Below are positions 51,021 through 62,210 of a stretch of 64,000 bases of DNA, piece after piece. The stretch comes from Sindora glabra (lineage: Eukaryota; Streptophyta; Magnoliopsida; Fabales; Fabaceae). The first letter of the stretch is position 1; every line of letters begins with the position of its first letter. The notes under the pieces were generated by a model. It ran no database searches and was not told the origin of the DNA. It saw only the letters and a list, made by a program, of their open reading frames with translations. The stretch covers positions 6,751,343 through 6,815,342 of the forward strand of contig CM035227.1 of NCBI GenBank assembly GCA_020226215.1. The letters are read 5' to 3'. The translations under genes and the position numbers were made by a program.

Positions 51021-51275
51021 ATATTTTTACCTAGTATAAAATATCGACAAACCATGTAGGTGGGAACCACTATAAAATTAAATTAAAAAAAAAAATCTTC
51101 TTACACTCTTTGATGGAGAGTAAATAATCATTCACCATTTACATTCTCCTCTGATAGACGGTGGAATTCATAATTTAATAAATCCCATAATTCATGAAAA
51201 GAGGATGAGCATAAAGTGAGTGCAGCATCCTTACTGTAAAATAAAAGTTCAAAAAGATTTGGATGTATAATGAGC

Positions 51276-51315
51276 CATGCATGGGTACATCGCTCTTTCA
51301 CTTTGCTTATAAATA
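51276..51315 (+). promoter_or_regulatory. Core promoter of BBI C1: RY motif and TATA box
   Basis: CATGCATG at 51276-51283 and TATAAATA at 51308-51315. The surrounding GAGCCATGCATGGGTACAT is also found before the 63333 gene. CATGCATG is the RY element bound by B3 seed regulators, which suggests seed expression. Confidence 0.7.
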
Positions 51316-51398
51316 GCGGATTCTAATTGTACTATACCATTCACAAACTCCACTTCACAGCTCAGAGAGATATAGAGAGAGAAACGGAGAAAGAGAAG

Positions 51399-51734
51399 AT
51401 GGGCTTAAGAAATATAACGGCGGCGGTGACGGTGGCCGTGCTGCTTTACCTCGTGGGTGTTTCGACAACAACAGTTGATGCTCGTTTCGATCCCAACTCC
51501 ATCATCACTCAAATGCTGATGAATAATGGAGACATATATTTCCTACGGAAATCATCATCGGAAGCATGCTGCAATAGCTGCGCGTGCACAAAGTCAATGT
51601 CTCCCAAATGCCGATGTCTTGATGTCGGGAAAGAGTGCCACTCAGCCTGCAGTAAGTGTGTCTGTGCTTTATCACGGCCTCCGAAGTGTCAATGCTTGGA
51701 TGTGAGCGACTCCTGCCTTACAACATGCGACTAG
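51399..51734 (+). CDS. Bowman-Birk type protease inhibitor, subtype C1 (Lys / Leu heads)
   Basis: Double-headed secreted inhibitor of 111 residues. The start is the ATG at 51399 after the GA-rich leader; the frame is open upstream only through a TTG. The signal peptide MGLRNITAAVTVAVLLYLVG... ends VDA at residue 28, followed by a propeptide RFDPNSIITQML and a BBI domain Cys57-Cys110 with 14 cysteines. The propeptide is shorter than in A and B genes (KSSSEACC). Head 1 reads CTKSMSPKC with P1 Lys65 (trypsin) and Ser where the first Pro usually stands. Head 2 reads CALSRPPKC with P1 Leu91 (chymotrypsin or elastase type). Of the five intact genes this is the closest to the textbook Lys/Leu soybean BBI. 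Sister gene is at 63333. Confidence 0.95.
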   Translation: MGLRNITAAVTVAVLLYLVGVSTTTVDARFDPNSIITQMLMNNGDIYFLRKSSSEACCNSCACTKSMSPKCRCLDVGKECHSACSKCVCALSRPPKCQCLDVSDSCLTTCD

Positions 51735-51905
51735 ATCCATGCATCTGCATCTCGCTAAAGCTAGCAATGAGCTTTGCCTAGTTTCCATGAATAATCTGAT
51801 ATTTGTAATGAAGCCTCTCACTCTCGAGGCTTTGTTTTTATGTACGGAAATGCAAATCCACTAAATAAAAGCTCCTGCGGCCTCCGTTTGCCTTTTATGA
51901 TAATT
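51735..51905 (+). promoter_or_regulatory. 3' UTR of BBI C1: two stem-loops and poly(A) signal
   Basis: Stem-loop I (51757-51775) is shortened: AAAGCT pairs with AGCTTT. Stem-loop II (51810-51833) pairs GAAGCCTC with GAGGCTTT. AATAAA is at 51864-51869, then GCGGCCTCCGTTTGCC. Confidence 0.68.
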
Positions 51906-53427
51906 CTGGTTACTGCTCCCCTTATTCTCTACTGCTCTTAACCATGCTTTCGAATTTGGGCTGCGGGTGCCAACACAGTTGTGCTATGATGATAAGAGTA
52001 ATTCTACAAAAATAGAACGAATTAAATGCCATCACTGAGATCGATAGGAAAATTGTGATAGTTTGCACACGAATGCAATATAATATTATTTTGATTTTAA
52101 ATTTAAATTAATGCCGTGATTAATAAAATTATGAATAAATATAAGAAAAAAGTAATCGTAGAATAAAGTCATTAATATTTATGATTAAAGACGATCTATA
52201 ACAACAGTATTGCAAACAACTATCTTACAAATATGTTGCAAATTTTAACGTAAGTGTATAAGTGTACTGTTTTTTTTTAGTGATTTAAATCTAAATTTAA
52301 TCAAAATGTGATCATAAAATAACACTTAGAATATATTATATTATTTTATTGGAATTAATAATTATTTTTTTCATTATTTTATTGATAAAAAATTAATTTT
52401 AGACTTAAGTGTAACATTTTTTATGGAGGCAAATACAAATTACCTCATCAACTAGGAGTGGCAGATTTTACCCTCGGTTACCTCAACAACTATGAAAACA
52501 AGTAAAGTATCCCGTGAAATAATACAAAACTTAGGAACTATGGAATGTGGACTGGTTATATTTTACTTCTATTAATTTTAAAATTTTTCAAATTAAGCTC
52601 TTTATAAAGTACAATTTTAAAAAAAGAGTTTTTTAGAAATAAACAAATTACCTTCTCAAATAATACAAAACTTAGGAACTATGGGATGATTACATTTACT
52701 CTTGGAAACTTGCAAATTAAGTTCTTTAATTATATAAAACCTACAATTAATATTTATTATATATTTAATTAATTATTTTATTAGAGTACATGATTTTTTA
52801 TTAAGAAACTTTTAAGCATGAATCACAATATATGTTAATTATTACATTATTTGTTTGCATAATTTTTATGTTATATAATTAATGGAAATAAAAGTTAAAT
52901 TAAATATATAAAATTTTAGTTAAATGCTTGAAAATAATTTCAAAATTATATGTAAAAAATGATATAATAAATTAACACATAATAATATTATAATTTATGT
53001 TTAGTAGTACTATTCAACATTAACCATAACTATCTAATTTTTTTTGAATTAATCACTCACTCCACAAAATATAAATTGAAATTAAGTAAAGAAGTGAAAT
53101 AAATACAAAGCATAGAAAAAGACTACAAATTTATTATTTCCATTGCATATGATCACATTTAATTTAATTTTAACACCACAATGATCATTGTGTTAATAAA
53201 CAACAATTTCTATCTCCCCTCGAGATTTTTTTAAAAAATTTATTTTATTTAAAATTTAATAATTATCAAGTTTATTATTTATCTATTTTTATTCCTTTAC
53301 AATTTATAAGTCATGTTAATACTTGTATATTTAGATTAATACATTTATTTTTAGAAAAGATTATATTAATTAATAAATTTATTTTATTTCTTAGATACAT
53401 TTTCTTATAAATTTGTTACAATTTTAA

Positions 53428-53482
<55 letters not shown>

Positions 53483-54255
53483 TTACCTTAAACAAAATTT
53501 TAGTTTATTTATATCATTAAGAAAATAATTAATTTATAAAATAATTTTGTTTTTCACTTCTAACGCATTAGAATTGGTTTGTGTTTAGATTTTATGTTTA
53601 TCTATGAATTTAAGGTTTAAAAAGCTTACTTTAATTTATCATTTCCTTTAAAATTTTAACCGTAACTAATATTCATCATTTACTTAATTAATTATTTTAT
53701 AAAATTATATAATTTATTCAATAACTAGTAAACATGGATTACAATATTATTGTGTATTAATTTATTACATCATTTTTTACACATAATTGCAGAACTTATC
53801 TTTAAATATATAATTAAAATTTTATATGTTTAATTTAATTTTTGTTAAATATATAACGTAAAAATTCATGCACAAAAAATGATATCATAATCCAATATAT
53901 AATATTATAATCACGCTTAAATATTTTTTCAAAACATGTAATTTTATAAATTAATTAATTAAATAGATAATGAATATCAATTGTAACTTTCATATAATCA
54001 AAGAGTTTGATTTATAATTTTTTAAAGTTAATGGAAGTAAAATATAACAATCGATAGGATAATTTGTAATTTTAAGGACATACGAGATTTTCCTACATGT
54101 CTCCCAAAAAATAAATAAATAAAGTGAGCTTTAATGATATGATAGTTTAAGTAATTTTAAGTGATTATATGATAATTTAGATCTGTCACCCAATGTATAG
54201 AAATATCTGGCAATAACAAAGGCGTGGGGGATAGAATCCAAATTCCAGAAATAGA
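51906..54255. other. Intergenic DNA, no gene seen
   Basis: 51906-52078 is closely similar to 63828-64000 (for example CTGGTTACTGCT, GCTGCG, GCCAACACA, GCCATCACTG), so the C-gene duplication extends past the 3' UTR. The rest is AT-rich; ACAAAACTTAGGAACTATGG occurs twice (about 52526 and 52666). Confidence 0.55.
53432..53478. repeat. (TA)n microsatellite
   Basis: TA run of about 47 bases. Confidence 0.95.
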
Positions 54256-54472
54256 GTGCTGCTGACGCACAAGTACCGGACAAGTGAAGTCATGAGGTGT
54301 CCGGCAGTTGCAGTGTCAGTATACAGCATCTTTAAGCCAGCAAACGGCATTCCGAGGTGAACTTGTTTCGAATGTGCAGATATTGGAGTAGTCGTGTAAA
54401 GCCTTCAATTCTCATATCCTGCATGTCTGCCACCTTTCCAAATGCATTGCCACATTCACTCTCCTAACAGAT
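54256..54472 (+). promoter_or_regulatory. Conserved upstream block of BBI B2
   Basis: AAGTACCGGACAAGTGAAGT (about 54271) and GTAGTCGTGTAAAGCCTTCA...CCTGCATGTCTGCCACCTTTC (54389-54447) match 8226-8437. The middle part with CAGCATCTTTAAGCCAGC (about 54325) recurs in a worn form at 62245. Confidence 0.6.
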
Positions 54473-54524
54473 CATTTCGACTTGCTGTAAAAAAACTAAA
54501 AAAAAAAAAAAGACAAAATAGAGG

Positions 54525-54567
54525 CATGCATTTTTACCATTCTCCTTCACTTTGCTAATTATAAATA
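54525..54567 (+). promoter_or_regulatory. Core promoter of BBI B2: RY-like motif and TATA box
   Basis: CATGCAT at 54525-54531 and TATAAATA at 54560-54567. An A homopolymer precedes it. Confidence 0.7.
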
Positions 54568-54637
54568 ACCCGATTCTAATTGTACCATACCATTTACAAC
54601 CCAGAGAGATTTAGAGAGAGAAAGCAAAAGAGAGAAG

Positions 54638-54982
54638 ATGGGCATGAGTAATACGATGACTCTCTTGAAAGTGGCAGTTCTGCTTTTCCTTGTGGGGGTT
54701 TCGCCAACAACGGTTGATGCTCGCTTCGATCCCACCTCCATTATCACTCAAATGCTAATGAGTAATGGAGACATGTATTACCTTCGGAAATCAAAGTCAT
54801 CGAAGGGAGCATGCTGCAATGAATGTGCGTGCACAAAGTCAATGCATCCTGAATGCCAATGCCTGGACAGTGGGGAAAGCTGCTACTCGGGTTGTGGTAC
54901 ATGTATCTGTGCCTATTCAAATCCTCCGCAGTGTCATTGCATGGATATCACGAACTCCTGCCTCAAAGCATGCTCCTCCTAG
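54638..54982 (+). CDS. Bowman-Birk type protease inhibitor, subtype B2 (Lys / Tyr heads)
   Basis: Double-headed secreted inhibitor of 114 residues. The ATG at 54638 follows the GA-rich leader. The signal peptide MGMSNTMTLLKVAVLLFLVG... ends VDA at residue 28, then propeptide RFDPTSIITQML and BBI domain Cys59-Cys112 with 14 cysteines. Head 1 reads CTKSMHPEC, P1 Lys67 (trypsin), with His before the conserved Pro as in the 8592 gene. Head 2 reads CAYSNPPQC, P1 Tyr93 (chymotrypsin). Sister of the 8592 gene, from which it differs in both P1 residues and in the N-terminal extension. Overlapping frames at 54765 and 54853 and on the other strand are shadows. Confidence 0.95.
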   Translation: MGMSNTMTLLKVAVLLFLVGVSPTTVDARFDPTSIITQMLMSNGDMYYLRKSKSSKGACCNECACTKSMHPECQCLDSGESCYSGCGTCICAYSNPPQCHCMDITNSCLKACSS

Positions 54983-55150
54983 AACCATGCATCTCAATCC
55001 CGCTGAAGCTCACCATAGCAATGAGCTTTGCCTGCTGACTAGTTTCAATAAATGATGTGATATATGTAACTAAAGCCTCTCACTCATAAGGCTTTGCTTA
55101 TGCATGTATGGATTTGCAAATCCACTAAATAAAAGGTCTTGGAGTCTTCG
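54983..55150 (+). promoter_or_regulatory. 3' UTR of BBI B2: two stem-loops and poly(A) signal
   Basis: Stem-loop I (55006-55028) pairs AAGCTCA with TGAGCTT. Stem-loop II (55072-55095) pairs AAAGCCT with AGGCTTT. AATAAA is at 55128-55133, then TCTTGGAGTCTTCGTTTTTCC. Confidence 0.68.
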
Positions 55151-55684
55151 TTTTTCCTTTTAATGCTAATTTTAGCTGGTTCTTAAAACATTATATAGTG
55201 AAATTGAACCATACTTGTAGCGGCAGCGGCAGCCAGGAGTCATAACCCTTTGTGGTTGCATGAAATTCTGTCCAAGAAAATAAAATAACACGTGGCTTTA
55301 AATTTAAAAAAAATATCCGTTTTTTTCGCTTGTATATCTTGCAGAAAGAGGATTTGTCTGACCGAAACGCAATCCCCTCAAAGTTAATTACCTGCACCGT
55401 TTTTAATTTTTCTATTTCTTCTTCACTACAAATAATATCTCAAATTAACCAATAAAAAAACATGACATGATTCTACAGGGAGTTATGTAGAATTAAAACC
55501 AATCTTTTCTCATAACATTTACGTGGGTAAGTAATAGATGGAAATGGTATGTGATGACTTTTATTTAGAAGGTTATAGATTTAACTATATATCCGAACAT
55601 AAATCATCATATCAACTTAACGGATAAGATTTGTTGTTTTCTATCCTGCGTATTCTAAAGTCCCAAGCCTCATAATGATATGAG

Positions 55685-55803
55685 GGAAGATTTGAATAAA
55701 GCAATCGATTCTATTCCTAATATACTTCATAAAAAATATGCATCGAAGATTTGAATAAAGCTATCCATTCTATTCCTGATATAATTCTTAAAAGTTATGT
55801 ATC
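55685..55803. repeat. 60-bp tandem duplication
   Basis: Two adjacent units each carry GAAGATTTGAATAAAGC and CATTCTATTCCT or CGATTCTATTCCT. Confidence 0.75.
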
Positions 55804-56079
55804 GAAATGTAATAGTTGCAGGATATAACAAATCAGTGTTTTTAAGTGATTGATTATAAAACCAATACTTGGTTGTTTGAGTTGAAAAAGTGTTCTAAAC
55901 CTATAAATGGACGTTACCCGGCAAAATTCTAAGTTAAGGAAGCACATCCAAAATTTTAAGTTTGATTCTTGGAAGCACATCCGAAAAACGGATTCAAAAG
56001 TGTAGTATCTATTTTGAAATGAATTTATTTCATTGTATAAAGTTGATTCTTACAAAGGTTTCTTTTTACTAAAATCTTT

Positions 56080-56260
56080 TACTAACAATTTAGTGCATTA
56101 TAATAAAGTAAAATCTTAGCAGTAACCTTTTCGAAAACCAAATGAATCTTCTTATATTTAAAGTTGATTAACTAATTATTTAGTGCATTGCAATAAACTA
56201 AAATCTTAGCAATGACCTTCTCGGAAACCGAATGAACCTTGTTGCATTTAAAGTTGGTTA
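56080..56260. repeat. 90-bp tandem duplication
   Basis: TTTAGTGCATT recurs 90 bases apart (56089 and 56179), followed in both by AAAATCTTAGCA, ACCTT and TTTAAAGTTG. Confidence 0.78.
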
Positions 56261-56564
56261 AACATTAGAAAGGGATACTTATTGTAATTATTAAAATAAT
56301 GAATTAAATTTATGAGCATAATTATGTCCTTAATTTATCAAGCGTTGTTAAAACTATAATAAGTTCTTTTAACCTGTAATGCAATTTTATTGGCCTCTTT
56401 TTTTTATTATAGTAGATTATCAATGTGTCTTAATTGAACCTCAGTCTTAATGATTTGCAATCTAAAAATCCAGTCTTAATGTAAATTAATCATCAATGAG
56501 TCTTAATAACATTAGCTATTCATTTCTTACATTTCTTGCAACACTAAGTAGAATATGAGGATAA

Positions 56565-58178
56565 TGTTGATGTATGCCCGAGGAACCAATCATATAGATG
56601 ATTGCAATATTACACAATGTATTACATTTCATTTTGGCAATACAATTATTATATGTTATTTTATTTTATTTTGTACAAATTATAACGTAAATATAATAAT
56701 TGTCCTTAGAATAATTTTGCTATTCATAAAATGCCCCTAGTCAAGTATTATTGCGAAAATGATAGTAATAATACATTAAAACTAACATATATAATGACTG
56801 ATGATTACGAATCATGAATATCTGATATCAAGTCAATACATGCATACATTGTTTACAATGTACTGGACTAACCTATTGTGAGAATACTGAATAGATAAAC
56901 GTGTCATTAGTTATTCTCATATGATCATAAATGCACATAGTCCTTTGACCTGAAGTCACTATGGTTCCTTACATGAGGAGTTACTCACTTTGATGTCATC
57001 CTATGTCACCTTTAATCGGGATGACGAGTAGGGCATTGATTGAGTGTGTCACGAATCATTCAGAGAGAAGTGAGTGATATAGATGGAATTTTATTACTCT
57101 TGTATAAAAGAGAAATATCCTTGGGCCTCTTAATTGAGTGAGACTTAGAAATGCATGACCATACTCAATTGGATTAATATGTAATATTGATCATTTGTTT
57201 TAAGTCTACTCAGTATCAAGAAATATAAATTGAACATTGATGAGGATGACACACTCCATGCCTCCAGTTCGATTTGAATATTGTTACAAAAGGGATTATG
57301 ATGCAAAGCATTGATCACATATTAGGTGGATGTTGAATCACAGACATTCTTACTACTTAAATGGCAGTGGTGTATTATTAGATACCACTCACTATCTATG
57401 GCCCAAAGATGAGTTATTGTCAACGTAGTAAGAACTTATAGGGTCACATAAAAAGAGTAAGAATGAGACAATAATTAATTAAATTTTAGTTAGACTAAAA
57501 CTCAATTAATTAGGCTTATTTTCATGCATACATATATTATTAAGATAATAATATATTTATCACTTAATATAAATGTGATATTATTTGATATTAAAGTAAT
57601 ATCAGATAATTATATTATGAAATAATATTATTTTCTAATATATAAGATAACTATATCCAATTCTTAATATTAGATAATTATATTATGAGATAATATTATT
57701 AACTAATATTAGATAATTAATAGATAAGTCCTATCTCTCCTCACTCTCTCTATGATAAGGACAAGGTAATAGTTATTTAGTGTGATTAGGATTTTTTGAA
57801 GCATAATACTAGTAGGATTAGGATTGTGATATACCTTAATTCTATAAAAAGACTTAAAGGTAGCACATTATTAACACACATTGGCTTCAATCAAACCTTA
57901 AAATTACTCTAGAAAATGTTCATTCCAATCCTAGTAAGAGAAACGAATCCTAGCAGCTTCATGGAAGAGAAAAGTCATTATTCACTCCGTGTGGATACCA
58001 TAAGTACCTTCTGACTGGCATTTGATCCATCTTGGTCTCTCAAGGATTCGTTCAAAAACAACACGAGCACAAATAAAGTAAAACCTTAACACTGGTTTAT
58101 GACTTTTGCGTGGATCCTAAGAAGGATTTGGATCAAAAATTTAAAATTTTGCTGTGTATATTGATCCGAAACCTAACA
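56565..58178 (+). mobile_element. Solo LTR (1614 bp) with 5-bp target-site duplication
   Basis: Begins TGTTGATGTATGCCC and ends CGAAACCTAACA, so TGTT...AACA termini. It is flanked on both sides by GATAA (56560-56564 and 58179-58183). A TATAAAA at 57843-57849 late in the LTR fits a plus-strand LTR promoter. No primer-binding site, interior or second LTR adjoins, so the element was reduced to one LTR by recombination between the two. Superfamily not determined; the length and TGTT ends would suit Ty1/copia. Confidence 0.85.
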
Positions 58179-58183
58179 GATAA

Positions 58184-58973
58184 CACATATCATTGAAAAT
58201 TTCCCATTAGACCATAAATACCTTTTGATCATGAGCATCTCTTCCAAATAGAAGATAATCATGATTTGATGGAAATTTCATGACCATAAAATTCTAAATA
58301 TTTCTAAATGCATGCATGTGTTATCCTTTTATACCACTTAAATAAAAAAAAGAGTAAAAGAGAAATAGAAAACTATAAACGTCAATTATTGAAATGAAAC
58401 CAACTTTTTTACAAAACCTTTGTATCGGAATCAAAGAAATGGTTTTCCATCTCCAAGGAAAACCATTCTTATGCCCTATTAGAAAATTTTCTAATTTTCC
58501 CTTTGAGGGTTCAACTCTCCCATAATGTTCTTGTTTTGACAATTCAAAAATAACCTAATAACCTTATGCATGAAGATAATGAATTCGGTCATTGTGGTCG
58601 GACTCTATTATGAATTTCTAACCTCTCTATGTGGCCCAAGGAAACCTTTGCATGTGTTTGTTAACTTTTGGGAGGCCTACACCCCACAAAAACTATCTAC
58701 TTAAAACTATCCCTTAGCTTGCAAATGCTTTTTGAATGAGAGTTATAAAAAATTCACATCCTAACTTATAGATGTTTGATTTTTTATGTGACTTTTTATC
58801 TAAATGATATTGTAAGTTGTTTATATTTTTAAAATGTCATTGTATCCACGTAGCACATTAATTTTTAATTAGTGCTGACATGAGAAGTTGTTCATATTTA
58901 TAAAAATACCACCATGACATTATATGTCAATTAATAATATGATGACTTAATATAGTAATTTTATAGCATAGTA
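58184..58973. other. AT-rich DNA with a fragment of the CACTA-like family
   Basis: 58750-58925 (CATCCTAACTTATAGATGTTTG, GTAAGTTGTTTATATTTTTAA) resembles the right side of the element ending at 31809 (31540-31620). No element end is found. The minus frame at 58321-58542 has no recognisable motif. Confidence 0.4.
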
Positions 58974-59205
58974 ATAAAATATTACAAAGCCACTACTATA
59001 CATATTCAACATCATCAACATGTCAAATAGAACGCATTCAATGCATTTGGATCTTAGTAAAGTGGTGCAGCCAATGGTTCTTTAATTTGTCCACATGGGC
59101 TGTAATTTCCAATTTTCAGCTACCATTTCACTAATCCACTTGCATGTTTTCAGCTACCATTTCAGTATTGCATTTGCACGTTTTACTTGCTGTAATTTTC
59201 TGTCG
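58974..59205 (+). promoter_or_regulatory. Duplicated BBI far-upstream segment (no gene attached)
   Basis: Parallel to 62787-63178, which leads into the 63333 gene: TCAAATAGAACGCATTCAATGCATTTGG, TTTAATTTGTCCACATGGGC and TTTTCAGCTACCATTTCA all recur there with small changes. CAGCTACCATTTCA is itself doubled here at about 59118 and 59151. Here it is not followed by a BBI core promoter. Confidence 0.5.
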
Positions 59206-59336
59206 ATCTATCCCACACTTACACGGCACTCTTAAGCTCTTCTCGTAAGCGCTTTGTTAAGAACCACACAGGCAAGGGGAGGTTGACTGAGCCTTCAAGC
59301 GCTTTGTTGTGTTGTGTTCTTGTGACCGAGCTAACA

Positions 59337-59417
59337 AAACAATACAAAGTTACTATTACACCTCTCAACTTTATCAACGTGCCAAATATCAAAGGCTGCA
59401 AGCATTTATTGCATTTA
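59337..59417 (+). promoter_or_regulatory. Third copy of the far-upstream segment, fused to a BBI 3' end
   Basis: CAATACAAAGTTACTATTACACC, CAACTTTATCAACGTGCC and then ATTGCATTTA repeat the start of the 58974 and 62787 blocks. The match ends where the BBI stop-codon region begins, marking a deletion junction at about 59417. Confidence 0.55.
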
Positions 59418-59578
59418 AAGCATGCTCCTAGATCCATGCATCTCAATCCCGCGCAGAAGCCCACCCTAAGAATGAGCCTTGCCTGCTGGCTAGTTTCAAT
59501 AAATGATGTGATATACGCAACTCGAGCCTCTCACTACCCATGAGGCTTTGCTTTAATCTGTGTATGGATTTGCAAACT
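59415..59578 (+). pseudogene. 3' remnant of a B-type BBI gene
   Basis: AAAGCATGCTCC followed by TAGATCCATGCATCTCAATCCC is the last codons, stop and 3' UTR start of a subtype B or A gene. The UTR continues with GCCTGCTGGCTAGTTTCA, both stem-loop regions in damaged form (stem II GAGCCTC with GAGGCTTT near 59523-59551) and GGATTTGCAAA, then breaks off at about 59578. Everything from promoter to propeptide and both heads is deleted. The UTR resumes at 60586 after an insertion. Confidence 0.85.
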
Positions 59579-60585
59579 CACAAACAGTCATAAATTTTAG
59601 TTAAAATTTTTAGGAAATAATTTTTTATGTAAATTATTTTGAAAGTTCATAAAATTATTTATTGATAATAAAAAAATTAATATTTTTTAAAAATAATTTC
59701 TTATATTTTATTTAATTTAATTTTAAATTTTGTATAAGTATTAATAAAATAATAACAATACTCTTAGTATTATTTTAATGTATCAATAAATTTTAGTTGT
59801 TTTTAATTATCTTGTTTATATTATTTTTCTAATTTCCATTTTCTTCATAATTTTTTAAATTAGTAATTTCTTATTTTTTTTAATTTGCTATAAAAAAGTA
59901 AAATAGGTTTATATAAAAAATTAAGATTTATATATATCTTAAATATCTTCATATAATTAAAATAAGAAATAATTTAAATGAAAAAAATATTTGTTAAATA
60001 ACTAATTTTTAAAATTTATATAAAGTAGATAAAAATAAATAATTTTTTACTTTTATAATTAAATATTAAGATAATAAACATGAAATGATATAATATATAT
60101 AATAAATTTAATTACATTTAGAATTAAATTTTGAATATAATAGTATTTATGATTATATTTATAATTTATATTTTTGATATAATGTTTAATATATATTTTA
60201 CACGATACTTATTCAATTTGTTATATAATTAATAAAATAATTTTATTTTATATTTAAATAATATATTTATATTTTGTAATTAATAAATTATATTTATTAT
60301 TAATAAAACATATTTATTATAATTTTAAATAGTAATAATAAAATGTTAAAGAAATTATTAATTAAACTAAATAAAGATAATTTTATACTTTTATCTATAA
60401 AAGACATAGGAAGTTCTTCTTTTTAAAGAAGTATTAATAAGTAACATTTTATAATTTATGAGAAGTACAATTTCTCGAAAATTTTTACTTCCTTCATTTT
60501 TAATAATTAATGATTAATCAAATGATTCGATTATTTTTTATTTTCTGAAATGTTTACTTCTTATACTAATTTCTCAAACAACATT
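59579..60585. mobile_element. AT-rich insertion that splits the BBI remnant UTR
   Basis: About 1 kb of very AT-rich DNA lies between two halves of one UTR. Its borders read CTCACAAACAG on the left and CTCAAACAACATT on the right, which might be an imperfect target duplication. No terminal inverted repeat, LTR or coding frame is seen, so the type of element is unknown. Confidence 0.55.
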
Positions 60586-60625
60586 TCAATAAAGCGTCTT
60601 ACGGCCTTCGTTTTGCCTTTAATAC
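60586..60625 (+). pseudogene. Second half of the B-type BBI remnant UTR
   Basis: AATAAAGCGTCTTACGGCCTTCGTTTTGCC is the poly(A) signal and downstream tract of the BBI genes, closest to 9067-9100 after the 8592 gene. Confidence 0.8.
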
Positions 60626-61297
60626 CAATTTATTCACATTACTCCTGCTGAACCGATCGTTAACATACACAAAATTCCTGGGCCACACTAATTTATTGGC
60701 ATTGTTAAACGTCATATCCGAAAAATCTGGCATCTCTTCATCAGATGTAATATTCCAAAATCCGACCCGGAGATTAAAATTATTAATTGATATACATTGA
60801 AAGATTAAAATGTTGTTCGACAAGTTACTTTTTAATAAACTTTTATTGAGTGCCAGTAGCTATCTAAACAAATAATAAGTTGATTTCAAATTTTGGTAAA
60901 TAATTGTGTTTTTTAATTGTTTGATCATGTCATGAGTTAATGTTTAATAAATAATAATTTTAGACCCTGTTGGGTAATTAATTAATTTAATTAATTATTA
61001 GTTGAAAATTTATTGCTAATAGTTAATGAGATGAATATATTTTATGATTTATTTAAATATATTCTTTTACTTTAATAATACTTAAATTTTTGTATATTAT
61101 TTATTAATTAAAATTTTGTTTAAAAGATATATCATTATTATTTATTATTTATTAAATAATCCTTCAAAAAATAAATTATTATAATTTATTAAATTTCTTA
61201 AAATTAAACTTGTTAACATTTTCTTTAAGAAATAAATATTATTATTTAATTTTCCCTTAAGAAATAAATATATTTAAGCATTCATCCGCACTTTTAT

Positions 61298-61391
<94 letters not shown>

Positions 61392-62210
61392 GTATATATA
61401 TATATCAAATTCTCAAATACTATTTATATATATATTACGAAAGTTATAATTTTTTATATTATATATATTCGTCACATTTTTCAAGAAGAAAGTAATTTTA
61501 TTAAAAATAAATTTTTCATAATATTTATACCTTCAATGATCTCTTTCTATTTAAGTGGTGTTTTAAAAATTAGATCAAAGGGCAAACCCAAAAACTTATA
61601 TACATGTATGTGTATAAATTAATCTTATTTATTTTTATTTTTTAATGTTAAAAAATTAAATTCATTAAGCAATCATATAATTTAATTTCTAGCATATTAT
61701 AATATATTTTATTAATGAATATTAATTTTATTATATAAACTTAATTAATAAAAATCTAAATAATTATTTTTATTTGCGATATATTCTAATGTATATTAAA
61801 TTGATACTAATATGTACACACACACACGTATGTAATTGAAAGTGTTTTATAGTTTGAAACACCAGAATGGAGAAGATCTACGGTCAACCAAGAAATAAAG
61901 CAATCCATTCTATTCCTAATACACTTCTCTAAAAACATGTACAGAATATAATAGTTGCAAACCTGCAAAGATACGAGCAAATGATAGATCAGTAGTCTTA
62001 AGTGATGGATTATATAATTGGTTGTCACAGTGCAAGAAGCAAATTAAGGCATTTAAGATCCGATAAAGAGTCATCTAGATTCAATAAATGATTTTGAGTT
62101 TAATTATTGGAGATTTTCGATATATAATTGTAAGTTCAATTATTAGAGACTTTTTTACTAGGAGTTGGAGCAGTTCATAGATTGCTCTCGCTGGAAACAA
62201 TGGATAAGTT
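60626..62210. other. AT-rich intergenic DNA, no gene seen
   Basis: Holds the TA-type minisatellite and, at 61885-62025, a segment (AAAGCAATCCATTCTATTCC, AATAGTTGCA, CTTAAGTGATGGATTATA) resembling 55690-55880 downstream of the 54638 gene. Nothing coding was recognised. Confidence 0.5.
61296..61406. repeat. TA-rich minisatellite with 16-base period
   Basis: Runs of TA interrupted by G at regular 16-base steps (units of TATATATATATATATG). Confidence 0.9.

Larger units (their letters stand above)
55151..56559. other. Intergenic DNA with two short tandem duplications, no gene seen
   Basis: A 60-bp unit (GAAGATTTGAATAAAGC...) is doubled at 55685-55803. A 90-bp unit (TTTAGTGCATT...AAAATCTTAGCA...) is doubled at 56080-56260. 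55690-55900 resembles 61885-62025. The minus-strand frames at 55191 and 55795 have no recognisable motif. Confidence 0.55.

Noticed and set aside
59219..59543. Frames on both strands near 59.3 kb
   Set aside because: They span a promoter duplicate and a BBI UTR remnant; the only real coding trace is the last codons at 59415.
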